Shown in pieces: positions 23,436-38,400 of a stretch of DNA of 64,000 nucleotides. The notes under the pieces were generated by a model. It ran no database searches, had not been told where the DNA came from, and saw nothing but the letters and a program-made list of their open reading frames with translations. Position 1 is the stretch's first letter. Each line of letters opens with the position of its first letter. Origin of the DNA: Procambarus clarkii (lineage: Eukaryota > Arthropoda > Malacostraca > Decapoda > Cambaridae); contig NC_091227.1 in the NCBI RefSeq assembly GCF_040958095.1, positions 18,467,776-18,531,775 of the forward strand. The letters are read 5' to 3'. The translations under genes were made by a program, and so were the position numbers.

Positions 23436-26400
23436 GTGAGAATTATACATTGTACTGATATTCTCTAGTCGTACCTAATATGCCTGTCATAGTCATTTAT
23501 AAAACGCTGTAAGGTGCAAATGATTGACTGCTTAGGAATGAGACAGTAATGATCAGTTGTACAGTGTGCAATTAAATCCCAATCCCTGTTTGGGATGAAA
23601 AATTGCAATCCATGTTGGGTTATTTGTTGACCTACGTAAGGCTTTTGACACTGTCAACCACCAAAACCTTCTTCTTAAATTACATCATTATGGAGTCAGA
23701 GGTCACTCCCTGCAATATCTTCAGTCTTGCCTTACTGACAGGCTCCAGTATGTTTCTGTGAATAATTCAATTTCTCCCACCCTACCCATGAACATTGGTG
23801 TTCCTCAGGGCAGCATACTTGGCCCTCTCCTCTTTCTCATCTACATTAATAATGACCTTCCAAATGCAACACCTCAAACCAATTATATTTGCTAACGACA
23901 CAGTTTTAGTTTAGTTTCATTTTCTCCAGTCCTGACCCTCTTGTTCTAAATGTCACAGTGAACACTGAACTAAATAAAGGCCATCTTTGGCTAACTGCCA
24001 ATAAACTCACCTTTAACATTGACAAAACTTTCTATATCATGCTTGGCAATAAATCCTCAAATCAAATTAATCTAAGAATAAACAATATCCAAATTAGTAA
24101 CAAAGTACATTAGATGGAAAATTCCTTGGTATCCTCATCGATAACAAGCTGAATTTCCAGGGACACATTCAAAATATATCAAGAAAAGTTTCTAAAACTG
24201 TTGGCGTTCTTTCTAAGATCAGATATTATGTACCTCGCCCTGCCCTGCAGACGCTCTATTATTCTCATCTATCCTTATCTAAATTATGGTATTTGTGCTT
24301 GGGGTTCTACACAAAATCATTTACATCCTCTAATTATTCAACACAAAGCTGCTATTAGAACAATATCTAACTCTGGCCCCAGACATCACTCAGTACCCTT
24401 ACTCAAGTCTTTGAATATACAGTATTAGATATTAAGTCACTGAACATCCTCTCATGCATACTCTATATATTTAAAACTGAACTGCAATGTCATTCCTGAC
24501 CTTAGAAGCTTCCTAGAAGGTTGTAATAGAACTCCTGGGCATCACACCAGAAACAAATACCTATTTCATATGCCAAGAGTGCAACTTAACCAAACTAGAA
24601 ATGCTCTACAAATCAAGGGACCCAGAATGTGGAATGGTCTCCCCCATCATGTCAAAGGCTGTACCTCTCTCAACCAGTTTAAGAATAAAACCAAGTGCTA
24701 CTTAATTAACTCCATGTAACTTCCCTTACCCCCTAAATGCCAACCCCATGGCTTGCTTTCGTTAAACAATGCTGTTTGTTCTCCAACTTGTAATTTGGCA
24801 TCCACTTTACCAGGAATTATCAGATCTTGACCAGCTTCATTTTAATTCGGTGAATTGAAAGACAGGGCTCAACACAGTCCTTATTTCTTGTCACCTTTAA
24901 ATCCCATAAATACAAATTAACCATTAGTAACCTTACCTATTGTTCAATAGTTTGGTATATTTACTTCAGAAGTTCACGTAATTGTCCTATTCTCTTGGTA
25001 TCTTTTAGTAAGACTTTGGGCTAAAGGTAAAGCTTTCGAGTCAGGCTTAAAAATTAGGACTTCATTCCCAGTTGAGCTATACTTTTTTAGTATTATTAAT
25101 GCAGTGTTTTATATTTTACAGGAAAATAGCTGTTCGACAATGGGGCTTGGAAAAGAATCCATTGGTACCAAAGCCAACCTCAAGTCATCCGCTGCAAGGG
25201 GCAAGTTTAAGACAAAAATTTTAATGCAGAACCCATCTCAGTTATATTGAGACTTGAGTCATAATTTTACAGTTCTATGTCATTTTTTTACAGCACAACA
25301 CATTTACTGGGTTTGTTTTAAAAATGTTATTAGGTGCAGTTTAATACAGGTTTTATGTTACTTTATCACTCTACAAATTAAATTAGTCACTTAATAGGTG
25401 ACAACTTTCTATACTATTGTAAAAGGATGGTTTATTTTTCTAAATAATTAGTTGAAAGTCTGTTCAAGAAGCAGACAGTAAGTCACAATAATTTGGCCAA
25501 AAAATAAACACCCAACCATAGAGCTGAAAATAAAAGAATTGATAATGTTTTGGTCTGTCCTGGACCATTATCAAGTCGTATAATGAAAAATAGTATGTAC
25601 AGACAAAATGACTAACTGAACCTTATATTTACAGGTGAAGGACCGAACTCTGAAACATGCAGGGCAAGTATATGACAAGAAAAGCAGGCCTGCTGTGCAA
25701 CCGGTAAGTTCAATTGTCTTTATTTGCTCTGTATAATCAGTCCTGATTTTCTGGACTAATTAGTATCTCTGGGTGTCTGGAATACATATTAGTAAAAAAA
25801 AGTATTATCTTTTATAATATTTTCACGAAGTTTCACTAAGAATCTACAAAAATACATTTAGTTCTCAGATTATTTCTTGTACTATTTATACAGTATGTAA
25901 AATACAACAGATTATGGTTGACCCACTGTCATCAGTTCTGGATGGTCCCGATCCCCTGAGTGATCTTCTTAGTGCTTCAGATCCGTTATCTGGCAAGGCC
26001 TTTCCAACTGCTTCATTTCAGGTAAATGACGAATTGGATCTCTCTTGTATTAGAGTTTACTCGACTGTTTCTTTATTACACAGGCTAAATGTAAGTGGGT
26101 ATAAAAGTTTTGTTCATAAATTAAGTATTTCTGTTTGTATTTGGAAAGAAATAAACTATACCAACTGAAAATTAATAAAAAAGTACAGTATTTTTTATTT
26201 AGAGACATGAATTTATTGTTTTATTTTGTTGCTGCATCTCTTCAGCAGTTTATTGTAATATATAACGATCTTAAGAGAAACTTATCCAGCTTACATGAAA
26301 TAAAATCCTAAAACACCGTTGAGGACCATTGGGGAAATATTCCTGTTCAGTATACCAAGATGTGCATGTGAATGAACAACTGCAGTTGTTACCATTATCA

Positions 26401-29400
26401 TTCATGGGGTGGGGAGAGAGAAGCCTACAACAGAGCCGGGGAACTGTTGTGGGTTGCATCCCCGGGAAGGTCAGCAGTTATCATAGAAGGACCTTGATTT
26501 ACCTACCCCGCCTTCTTGTTATGTAGACCATATAGTGAACCATACCTAAAGCAAAAGGTGAATCATCAGATTACTAATCTAATTACTTTACCCCTCTATT
26601 GTCAACCCATGTCTGTTATTTTTTTTAATGAACACTGTTTGTCAACCTATTGTATTTGTGCTGCTTTTCAGTCATGTTCCCCCTTTTTTTTTTATCTTTA
26701 TTTGTATTTGTTCTCAACACATTTTATTCTTTATGCTCAATTAGTATTAAGTTCTAGATATTAATGTTCTTCCTGCCCGAAACGCATTGCGTAATAGTGG
26801 CTTTAGGCATTGTATGTACTAGCTCTATCTATATATTGATCCATTAATGTAACATCACTTGTATGTATGTACCTTACCTGAATAAACATATTTATATTTA
26901 TTTTATTTATTAATAATGTTGATCAAAGAAATAAAACAAATATATGCAACAATACTGGATAGGCAATCCATTGCTATAGTACCTCAGTACAGTATAGCTA
27001 AGACTCACTCCACCTTCATCTCCCTTGTAACCTCCATTCATATATATTTATTTATTAAAGAACTAGTGGTCATTATACACCCTGCCATACACTTTACATT
27101 AATATCACACAACCCAGGAAGTTAGTCAGTGTTGTGGGGTTGTATCCTGTGGATGGTCAGTAGCTCAACCTTAAGGAGACCTTAATATAAGCCTAATGTA
27201 TATATATATATACACACAGGTTTCCTGTCCCTGACAAAAGAAATTAAATTAATTGCTCCAATAATAATATTTATTCCATTCATTATTCTTTCTTCCTTTC
27301 TGTTTTATCTCACATAAAGCCAGCACCTTAAAGATTTGCCACTTCCAGCTTCTGTTGTTCCTCATTTCTTCTTCTAACATTCCACACAGCCATATGGTCC
27401 GAGGCCTATGCAGGTCCTCACTCCAAATCTGAGGCCAATTTTGAACCATTTATAGAGGTACAACTGCAGCAAGTAATTAATTTGTTTTTAGATATTGGAG
27501 GAGAATAGAGAGACAGAGATGACCATCGTGGACAGTCGACATAGTACCTGGGAACAACACCGGGCATTCATACTTACAAATTTTACCACAACTGGGACCC
27601 TCACCTTCACTTCAAGTTTCCTGCAGCCGTCAGACTCGGGTGAGGTTTTAACTCGGCTGTACAGTGAGAATGCCATAAGTGAATGTGATCTGTTTAATTG
27701 TTAGTCATTAGAAAGGAAAAATATATTATTAGCATACAAAACAATTTTTCTGTGAGGCGCCCCATCGGCTCCCTGAAGTTATCCGAACTGATATGTGCTA
27801 TATTAGTTTGAGGCCATCAGTCACAGGAGTCATTATGTCTACCGGGAACCACAAGCCAGAACCTGGCTCCCTCAGAGAGGCGCAGGGAGCAATGGCCTAT
27901 GCACACTTTACATTTAAACTATGTCGTGTTGTAATTGCCATCTACTGGGGAAATCTGAAAAATTGATGAAAATTGCAACTTATGTCCGAACATGGCAAAA
28001 GAACTCCCCCCTAGAAAAAAAACAAGCAACGCTTCATCCAACTAGCACCCCCACTCGTTAGTCCTACCCCCCCCCCCCCCACACACAAAGGTGGGGTTAG
28101 AAGATGGAGCCAGCTCACCATTCTAGTTCTTGAACTAATGTGCTGGAGTCAGCTCGGTCACCTCTGGCCTCAATTTCTTGTTCTGGATTTTGCCCCATGT
28201 GGCTGTACCAGCAGTGTGTGTGGTGTGGTGTCCAGGTGTCTTATTGTATGCAGAGCAGCATGCACCTAGGGTAATCTTCCATAGGTGCTCTGCAAGTTTT
28301 ACCCTTGCATTTCAGGGTTATCTTCCCTGGGGCATTCAGGACTCACTCCTGTTTGAGGACTTCATCACTTGACGTTGTCGTCACCCTTGGGGTACGTTGG
28401 GGTCTTGGGCTTTCCGTCTTGCCCCAGGTGGGGAGTATTATTGGCTATGCAGGGCGTACTGAGGCCAGCATAGCTTACACATGCAACAGCCTACGATTCT
28501 CCCCGGCTGCCAGTTTCTTGTGTGTCTTCGGGAGTTTTGTTTTTCTTTCCTAGCATTTTTGCTTTTTGTTAACGGAGGAGGTCTGCCTAGCTTCTTATTA
28601 GGAAAGCCTAGGTTGTGATGGGGGTCCTCCTCTGTTGCCCTCAAGGTTACATGGCTGCTATTGGTGGGGGTTTTCCTGCTGACTGAAAAAGTTCTACTGG
28701 CTTGGCAAGCCCCAGTGCCTGGGCTTCCCATAGGACTTCCTCACTTTACGGGCCCTGGAAAACCCAAGTGGGCTCGGGGGCATCATGGATGTGTCTTACG
28801 AGTCTTCTCTTGCCTTGTGCGAAGTTAAAGGTTGTTCGTCGTCCCTGTCTCAGGGAGATGATCCTGAGGCAGGATCCTGCCTCCGTCATGCTGCCTGTTG
28901 GGTCAGTGACACCTATGACCTGGAGTCTTACCGGACTTGTTCCCCGCTTGTGTTTCAATTTACCCATTCCTTGTCTTATCATCTCAGGGATCAGATGGTG
29001 GCTGCATTGCATGCTCGATCCTCCTTATTGCAACGGGCCGGGTTGATTGCCCGGTTGGAGGCCCTGGAGCTGCCCCACTTGGGTTTTTGGGACCAGGATT
29101 TGGGGGAGTTGGTTCCTTTGGCCTTGATTCCTGTTCACGCCCTGCTTCCTTCCCAAGTGGGTGTGGTTTTTCCCTGCCCCTCCCTCCCTAACTTCTGGCT
29201 CCTGGCTCCCAAACGTCTAAGGGTTTGGGGGTCAGGAGAGAGGGTTTAATTTGGGATGAGGCTCGGGTGGCTTTAACTTCGGGGGTTGATTCGGCCACGG
29301 TTGTGGTTGGCCCGATTTTCCCACCAGGGCATCTGAGTCAACCCAGCAGACTCACCTCATGGAATCTTTACCCTTTACTCGACCTTTTCTTCAGGGGTGG

Positions 29401-32400
29401 TAGGCGTGGATGAGGGCTCTGCCTTGGGGGCTCATCAGGCTCATAGCACAGTGTGGGAGTTTGCTCTCCTCCGACGAAGGTGAGCATGAAAACGACCACC
29501 TGTTCGTTTGGTCGAGGTGGTCATTTTGTTTGCTTGCAGCTTTCTCCTTTTTTTCTGGCAAAGAATGAGACAGTGGGCTTCCGGAGGGGTCCGTTGTTTG
29601 TGGATGCTTCGTTGGTTAGGCCAGGGATTTATCACATTTTGTGTCTGGTGGTGACTTTACGCTGGTACCTGCGGGCCACTGGTTCTATGACGGTGGACGC
29701 TCTTTGGGTGGATCCGGTTTCTCTGGTTCCCTGTTCCAGGGCTCGTGTCTCTCAGGTCGTCTGCAGTGTCATCAAGTCCAGCCAGGCTATCTTCATGCCC
29801 ATGACATTCGGTAGTATGCTGCTGATGACCCCAAACTATTATAGCACATATCAGTTCAGATAGCTTCAGGAAGCCTCCTTGGCTCGCCCAGAAAATGGCG
29901 TTTTATTACATTCAATGCTTTTTTTTTTTGCATATGTGAAAACAAAATGTTAAATGTAGTTCAAGCAGTTACAGACATAAATTGCATATATTGAAATTTT
30001 TATACTCTGTGAGTAATCTTTTTAGAATAAAGAAATTATAGATCTTATATTAAAACACTTTTGTACTGAACCTTGTTCTGAGTTAAAAATATACTGTATT
30101 ATTAAACCTGGGCAACAAAATTCACATTGCTCCTGTTTTCCTTCCCTCCACTTTCCTCCCTCCCTCCCTCTCTGTCCCTCTCTCTTTTCCTCCCTCTCTC
30201 TCTCTTCCTCCCTCCCTCTCTTTTCCTCCCTCTCTCTCTCTCTTCCTCCCTCCCTCCACCTCTCTCTCCCTCCCCCTCTCTTTTTTTTTCATGAGGAAAA
30301 CACAGCTATAGGAATCAGAATTAGAGAAACCCTTGAGTCTGACTGCAACTTCAACGCTAACACCAAGGGGAACACACGAACAGGGTAACATTAGCATTAT
30401 ATGGGAAGCTGGCAAACATAAAAATGGCATTTATAAATCAGAGCGAGGACTCTAAAAGACAACATATGCATGATGCATGAGAACCGATACAGCACTAAAA
30501 GATGCAGCATCAAATCTGCATCTCATAAAAGCACAATGATAAACCTGAAAAAGTTAAAATTTTTACAACAAGGTACAAGTACCTGAATTAGGATAACAGT
30601 GCTTTGAAGACAGTTTAAAGGAACTCGGTTTCACAACCGTAGAGGAAAGAAGGAACACGGTAGAGTTGATCACCAATGTACATGTAAAATACTGAGGGAA
30701 TAGGTAAAGTGGATTAACACAGTCTCTTTAAATTGAGAGAAATTAGACAAGTTATCATCAGTGGAGGCTGAAAATGCATATTAATAACAAAAATCAGAAA
30801 TACTTGTACAGTGTATAGATGCTTAACAAGTGAATGCACTGAGAGAAGTTGTGGAAGCCACCTCTATCCATCATCATTATTATTATTATTATTGAAGAAT
30901 GTGTCACATTAATCAAAAGCACAAACATCACCAAGCCAACAAAGAGGTAGATATGTTTTTCTTTTGGGTATTTTCTGATCTTTTCATACGTATCTACAAT
31001 TTTATAAGAATAACAATTCAATTTGATTCTGTTTTGATATAGGGTTGTCCAGGTGGGGACATACTCAATAATTATGGTTAATGCTGAAGTCTTTATGATT
31101 GTCACATTGCATTTTAACATTTATGTACATGTTTCATCCTTTACTACTTTGCACTGAATTAAAATGTCAGCATTTAACCCATTGCCTGCATTTAAAGATT
31201 CATGAAATGATTCAGTTGAGCTCTTGAACAAAATTTAATAGTTCATAAAGCTTTTCATAGAGATAGCTAATACTGTAATAGTAATGAATAATCCCATAGG
31301 TTATCCAAAGATTTTAATAGAGTGATTAGCCAAAAAATTAGATTGAGAAAGACCACAGATATTCAAGAAATTAAAGACTCATAAGAAATCATATTTTTAA
31401 TTAGAAATTGAAATTAAGTTTAATTACATGAAAATATGAAAGTTGTGCAAATAAAATAGAGTTGCTCAAGTTAAGTACAAATGTTTGCCCTTAATACAGG
31501 ATACAAGGTATAAGATAACTTGGCCCCCCAAAATATATATGTACTGTATCTGATTTTGAGTAGGTCGAGCACTCTCCTAGACAATACACAGTAATGCTTC
31601 CCAAGGTAAGGTCCTGTTGACCTCTGTTTAAGATCTGATGAAGTCACAGTAAGTAGACATTCGGCACACATGCAGTGAGGAACTTCTCAAGCTGTCCCTG
31701 GCAGGTTATAAAGGTGAATAAATCCACAGGAGCCTTGAAGAGGGTTCGAACCAATGTGCTGGGTGTTCCCAGGCATGCTCTAGTCGACTGCACCACGACA
31801 TGGTCAAGGCTCATGATGTGTGTGTAAACAAATCCACAAGGGCCGTGACGAGGATTCGAACCTATGTCCGAGAGCATCCCAGATGCTGCCTTAAATGACT
31901 GAGCTACGACATGGATAAGAATTGCAACCAGAAATTCTACTGAATTTAGTTCATTTGATGCATCACGCTACTGTGATTTCTGTGTGTGTGATGTGTGTGT
32001 GTTGGAGAGAAATATATGTAGTAGACATAATAGAGGAAAAATAGATTGGTTACAAAGGCAGGGTCCATGGGCTAATAGTATAATAATAGTGAGAGTTGTG
32101 TGAACACACACATCCCTCATCATGGTTCCTGTGGCTTTGTTCATTGATATATCACGTTAATATGATATATACTCTGTGTATAGGTTATACTAGTGTTTGG
32201 GTGACTGGAGAATATTTAATTCAGCATAAAATGCAGCCAGAAAGTGTGTTTACATAAAATTCCCTACTTTTCCACGTGCTGTTACAGAAAACAGGGGCCA
32301 CTATGCAACACCCTAGCTTACTGCTGAATAAGAAAAGATTAGGAATGGGAGCAGCAAAATATTCTTATAAGGAAAGTGTTATCCTACTCAGTTGCTCCCA

Positions 32401-35400
32401 TACCTAACCTTATTCTCACAAAAGGCAAGAACAGGCAAAGAAAATTCATGGACTAAAAGTAAATAAGAAAGTCATAAAAAAAATGCCAAGGCATGGCTTG
32501 GGAATAAACTTGGCAGACCGCACTCTTACCCACAGAGGCAGAATCTTCTTTGTGTATTTTGTGTTCAACAAAAACATCAACCACTCATTAAATGTTAATA
32601 GTATGTGCATAGCACAAATATATGTCCATGAACATAAGTACAAGAAACAGGAAATGTTTTTCTTGTTTCACAGAAACAGGGAGAATCACCACTTCTGAAA
32701 GTACAAACTGACCAAGGACAGAGAATGCATCTTTTAGCAATATATGCAAGAGGAGGCCTAGCCTAAGGAGCTAGGCAGGTATTTTGGGATATATCCTAAC
32801 TTAACTATCTGAACAAAAGACAAGGATGGATGAAGGAATTCTATGTCTGAGACATAAAAAGCATACAAAGACAAATACTGTTAGCCATGAAAACTATGGC
32901 AAGGCATAACCTTGAGGCAAACAAAATAAACCTCACCTCCGCTTCCCCCACACTCACAGAAGGAATTGAATGTGCCCTGTACACAACACAAACACATAAT
33001 ACTGTACAAGGCATAGAGCCAATTACTGTACATTATTGATACTATAGTCTTAAAAGGCTAAAACTCCTGCTGGTGGACTACCAAATTTAAATTTAAAAAA
33101 GTAATTGGATGGATAATTAATATTAATAATACACGAACAGTACATACCCTTATGTCCTGGTACAAGGTTCCCAGTCCCATGAATGTAGCAGGAAACTCAA
33201 GAGGAGAATCTCCATTGCTGAAAGTACAAATTGATCATGCACAGAAAAGATAACTGGTCAACCGTCAGTTGACCAGTAGTGAAAGTACAGACAAAGGTTT
33301 TGTCTTCACATCCGAGAATCAGTCAAGCCCGGGCCGGGCTTGGGAAGTAGAAGAGCTCCCAGAACCCCATCAAGCAGGTATCCATCCAGCAGGTATTGGA
33401 CTAATGCAATATAAGACTACTGCACAATTGAAACACTTAAGTTCCTAAGGTTCCACTAGCCAGTTAACAGAATAGTTGTAGTGCCCTGCTCATATAACCT
33501 TGTGCTGGGGCCTGTCGGTTAAGTGTGTGATAAGGTGGGGTTGGGGTACTTTGTTGTGGTATTGGATCTAGCTACCACTTGGTTGTGGTTGGGGGTAGTA
33601 ACCTAATGGATCAATTAGTAGTTAGGGTGCTGCTTAGCTGTCCTTGTGACGCCAAGTAGTGCCTTGAATGACTTTGAGTTTTATGCCAGCATTCTGGGCT
33701 GGAGTGGGTATTATCCAGTGTCTCCCTAGCATTAGTATGATCCAGTAGGGACAGTTTGAAGACTGTAACTGCATCTCTGCTGCAGTGACAGTCCAGAATG
33801 TCAACTTGCATTGAGTTTGCTAAACCATAAGCAATGGTCAGTAGTACAATATTGTGTCTTAGGGAGCAACTGAGTGGAATAGCTCAGATAGATGTAAACC
33901 AACAGATTTGGACTGGCTCTAAATGGCTCTAAATTTTCATGCTGATCCAAGTTTTAATTTTTTTCTCACAATTAATGAGTTCAAATTTCAGTTCAAATTT
34001 TAAAATTGTTTGTATTACTGTATCCCTAGTCTGCATCAAAAATTAAATCTATAACTAAAAACATGAAGAAATAATTACTTACTGACGATATTTTTGGGAG
34101 TGGAGGAAGTGGTAGGGATTTATTTAAGTGTACAGGAAGCTTTTGTTTTCCTTTTTTTTATAAATAATATGATTGCATCCCTAAAAGTTCATACCATGTC
34201 CATAATGATATAAACTTCTGTTATCTATACATATGCCTTCTGTTACTGTTTGATTATTGAAATACAATTGTTCCCAATAAATGTTAAATCTGACTTAACT
34301 AAAAACTATTGTGTGTTATCAGGCAACTAGGATTATCAGTTGAGTGCTTTATTATGTTCTGTCCCAATTTCACCACTGCTTAGCTGAGAGCAGAGCTGTT
34401 CCCCTCCACAGACGTAAGTAACATTGTGCCACTAGAGCTTATGTTCCCCTAGGCTACACGCCTTCATATTTTGATCCAAGTATTCTTATTATTACAGAAT
34501 TGTATGTTGCCTGAATAAGTTAAATAGTGATTGAAATATTGATGAATTAGTTGTTGCATTATTTAGTACCGTAAAATAATTCTAGCTTACCATTTTAGGA
34601 TTTAAATACAGTACTTTGGATTTATTATAAAAATTAAATTTTATGTAAAAAAAATTGTTTTGCAGTTGCTACAGATGAATGTTGATAACAATTAGATAGT
34701 AAAATTTGGTACTATTCACTTTACTATTCATAGAGTACTATACTATTTGGTGATATACTATTCATAGAGTCCAGAAACAATAAAGCTAAAAAAAACTTAA
34801 ATATTCCAAGGCCTAGTATATCATATATGTACTATTAGGCCTCATATTACACACCTATTATGTATTAGGCCTAGGATGGTTATTTTAGCTTTGGTTTGGT
34901 TTTATTAGCAACACAAAACCTTTTCTGGTTTGTCCAAATTCAGTATTACAGTACAAATACTATTTTCTACATGTCCATTACATCACTATATGTATGATGG
35001 TCCACATGGTTACTGTAAGTACTATCTAAACAGGAGGATGGGCTGTGATTGTTGACATAATGTGTTAGTGTCAGATGAATAATATATATAACATTGTGAA
35101 TGTGAACCCACAATAAATATCAGAGGCTCAAACTCTCAAACTTATTACTCAAACAATTCTGTTGTGAGAGTAATTAGATCTGCTGCTCATAACTGCAAAT
35201 AAAGCTGCTCCTTAAAAAATAAATAAATGTATTTTTTATTCTGTGCATGATCATTTTGTTGTAATGTTAATGGTTTATAAGCTAGTATTGAATTAGGTAG
35301 CCTAAGTACAGTATTTAAGTGTGTGAACTTGTATCTGGGTTTTATTATGTTGCTAATCTCAAAGGGGTAATAATTACTTGAGCTCTGTCAGGATAACCGT

Positions 35401-38400
35401 ACCATTGGATAGGAACACATACGGTAAATTGGGATTTGCAGCTGTTGTTGTTTTAGATTCAGCTGCTCGGAACAAAACGTTCTAGGTAGCACGGGCTATA
35501 GTGAGCCTGTAGTGGACTTACCTGGCACAGGAGCGGGGCTGTAACTTGCAGCCTCAAGCTCAAGAAGCTACAAATGTAGGACAGAAAACATTAGATGCTT
35601 TATCACCCATAGGTTATATACCCATGGAACTGCCTACCTGCTATAAATACCAAGACATTAATTCAGTTCAGAATTCAATTGGAAAAATACCTCGGTAATA
35701 ATGAGGAGACCTTCTTCAAGCCACCGGCTTACTGTCCCTGTTAATGCTGCTAGAGAGATAGTGGCCTTCAGGTAAAAAGGTGAACTATCTTGAAAGTCTC
35801 GGTGCAAACTGGTGGAGGCAGACTCATTTGTATCCAGTAACAAAACTTCATTGTTTCCTACATACACATTGTATACATTGGTCTTTTCCCATATATGCAC
35901 CATTATATGGTAGTTATTTTTAGCATGTGTGTATGTGTTAACCTCCAAAATGGAGTACTATTTGTTAATCCTCTGGGCCACTGTAGTTAACTTCATTTGT
36001 GGGGTATCATTATTTTTATAAGGTTTTTATATCAGTGATGAAAATATGGTTATAATACATCTCTACAGATAAAATCTATATGGATGGAAAATTCTGCTAC
36101 TGTTTTGCACTGTGAGTTAGAAGCATTGCAGGAATGTATCATTTAATCACCAAAATTTGTACCTTCACAACCAATTGTACCTATTTGTTCATATATAAAT
36201 CAATAAAATAGTGGCCTGTGGCTCTCTTAAAATAACAATTTGCCCTTTCCCATCAGGATTTATATTTATTCCTTGACGACATTCCTAGACAGAATAGCAG
36301 TAAAAGATTGGGTTGAGAGACTTCTTTTGAGCTGTGCCAGGTACAGGTACACATGCAGTATAGGCGGTGGTGCCAAGGAGTGCCGGACCAACCAGGCTGT
36401 GGTGGGTATGTGGGCCTGCGGGCCGCTCCATGCAACAGCCTAGTGGACCAAACTCTCACAAGTCAAGCCTGGCCTCGGGCCGGGCTTGGGGGAGTAGAAG
36501 AACTCCCAGAACCCCATCAACCAGGTATCAACCAGGTATCAACCAGGCACACACTTTTCTCATTAAGACTACTCATAGCCCAGCCGATAGAGCTTCGACG
36601 TCACACGTGTGGAGTCCACGGTTCGAGACTCCTACAGCCCAGATGAATGGAACATTACATTATTGGCCCCATATACAGTACCCAATCACTTGTTCCTGGG
36701 AAAACCCTGCTTTGGCTCCTTGAACCTATCTTCTAAAACATAGGTTTAAGGAGCATGACATAACATATTGTGTGCACATAACATGCACATAACAAATTGT
36801 GTGCAAGATATATGTGCTGTATATTGTATATTTAAGCATATTGATGTTGAGTTACAAGCTTGGAAAGAGTTTTCTCTTGTATAAAGATATATTTCCTGTC
36901 TTGTTAAAAAAGATTCATGATTATCTATCTTATAATGATTAATGATAAATATGAAAGGGACATTCATTTTCCTTACTAGAAAAAAATGCGTATATCAACA
37001 AGAAAGCCACACACATCAGTGTTGAAATAAAGGAGCTGAATTAGTAATTGCCTGTAACTTGTGACCAAAATATGCAAAATTCCTTGGTTAGTTTGCTTAT
37101 TTGTCGTGTTTGTGATATTCTATACAGGAGGAACATGTATAGCCTGATGTTGAGTTACTGTAGAGCAAAACTATAAGGATGGTCCTAAACATTGTAAGCA
37201 TATGCTGGTCAGCTTGATCTTGGCTTTGGTACAGCTATAGACAAAATACATTTGTAAAAGATGCATAATGCCATTGTGACTGACGTCTGCAGTTGACCAT
37301 TTAAGACAAACTTATTGACTTTTGAAATGGTTCATGTTCCAGATGATCCAGTGCCTGTAAACACTAGTATCAAGCTTGCATTGTATAGTGTAAGTTGCAC
37401 AATGAAATCACAATAACTTAAGTTTATAGAATATAACAAATTTAGAAAGGACCATAACTTGGGAACTGCATATCAAACAATTAAAAAAATCAATCTAAAC
37501 CAAAGATCGTTTAAATTGACTAAAACATTATTGACGTGTATGTGAAAAACGTTTTAAGAATATTATCGTCCCATGTTTTATGTTCTTTCATCATTCTTTT
37601 GTCACCTTTCTTGTCTTATTTTTAGCTATTTGGATGTTTACCTTGTTTTGTTCTTCATTTCCACTAATGTGAAGGGAATAAGGAAAAAGCCTTTATGTAG
37701 GAGTTTCAAGAAAAATATAAAACCTTATATTTTATTTTTGTGATCTGTTAATGTAAGTACCATTTAAAGTTCATAATTTTAAAGAAGACAATGTAATCTT
37801 GCAAATCCTTGGTTGATGGCGTGATTTTGTTATTGTTTTGTTCTGCATTAGTTTATGATTTATCATTTTGTTAACAGGCGTTGTGAAGACCCAAACAGCA
37901 GTAACAGAGAGGCACCGGACAACAGGTGAGAGGACATCGGATAAACTGGGGGATTAATGTTATTGTGCCATGTTCAGTATTTTAGAAACAAAATTGTCAT
38001 ATACATTATATGTGATTGGGAATGGAGTACTGTACATATCTCCACTATGTGTAATATCTAGATTATAGTAGTCATGTATTTAATTTTGTGTCCCTAACTT
38101 ACTTCTGTTCTAGTTGACTGTGCAATTACCTAAGTGTAAATACTTAGTGTTGTAGCAGGTGGAGAGCTATGCTCATGGTGTCCCATCCTACCAGTAATTT
38201 TTGTCGTGCGTGCGTGTGTGCATATTTCTTTGTGTACTTTTTGTCATTCTGTCTTGACCGCTTTCTCTTACCTATTGTGTCTTTCATTGCTTCTTTGTCC
38301 TGGCCGTCATTCTTCCATAATATTAAGGTTAAAGGATTCAAGGCTGTATGAAGTGGTGTTACAAACTTAATTTTATTTAGTATACAATGAATACTATTAA

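Larger units (their letters stand above)
26022..27491 (+). other. VPS35L intron 4
   Basis: Contains SINE-like pieces (about 26405-26520 and 27110-27240) and a LINE 3' end (26570-26905). No exon is seen. Confidence 0.5.
27640..37877 (+). other. VPS35L intron 5 (10.2 kb)
   Basis: Holds a DIRS relic (27748-29930), a pyrimidine tract (30131-30290) and SINEs at 31690, 33300, 35440, 36355 and 36555. The stretches 30300-31680, 31930-33290, 33420-35430 and 36670-37870 are AT-rich with no gene recognised. A minus-strand open frame at 35658-35948 is probably chance. Confidence 0.6.

Noticed and set aside
28702-29249. Overlapping open frames on both strands at 28.4-29.9 kb as host genes
   Set aside because: They lie inside the DIRS relic bounded by its terminal repeats; best explained as remains of the element.
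35658-35948. Minus-strand open frame of 96 codons in intron 5
   Set aside because: No family recognised, no splice or promoter context, and it is surrounded by SINE sequence.
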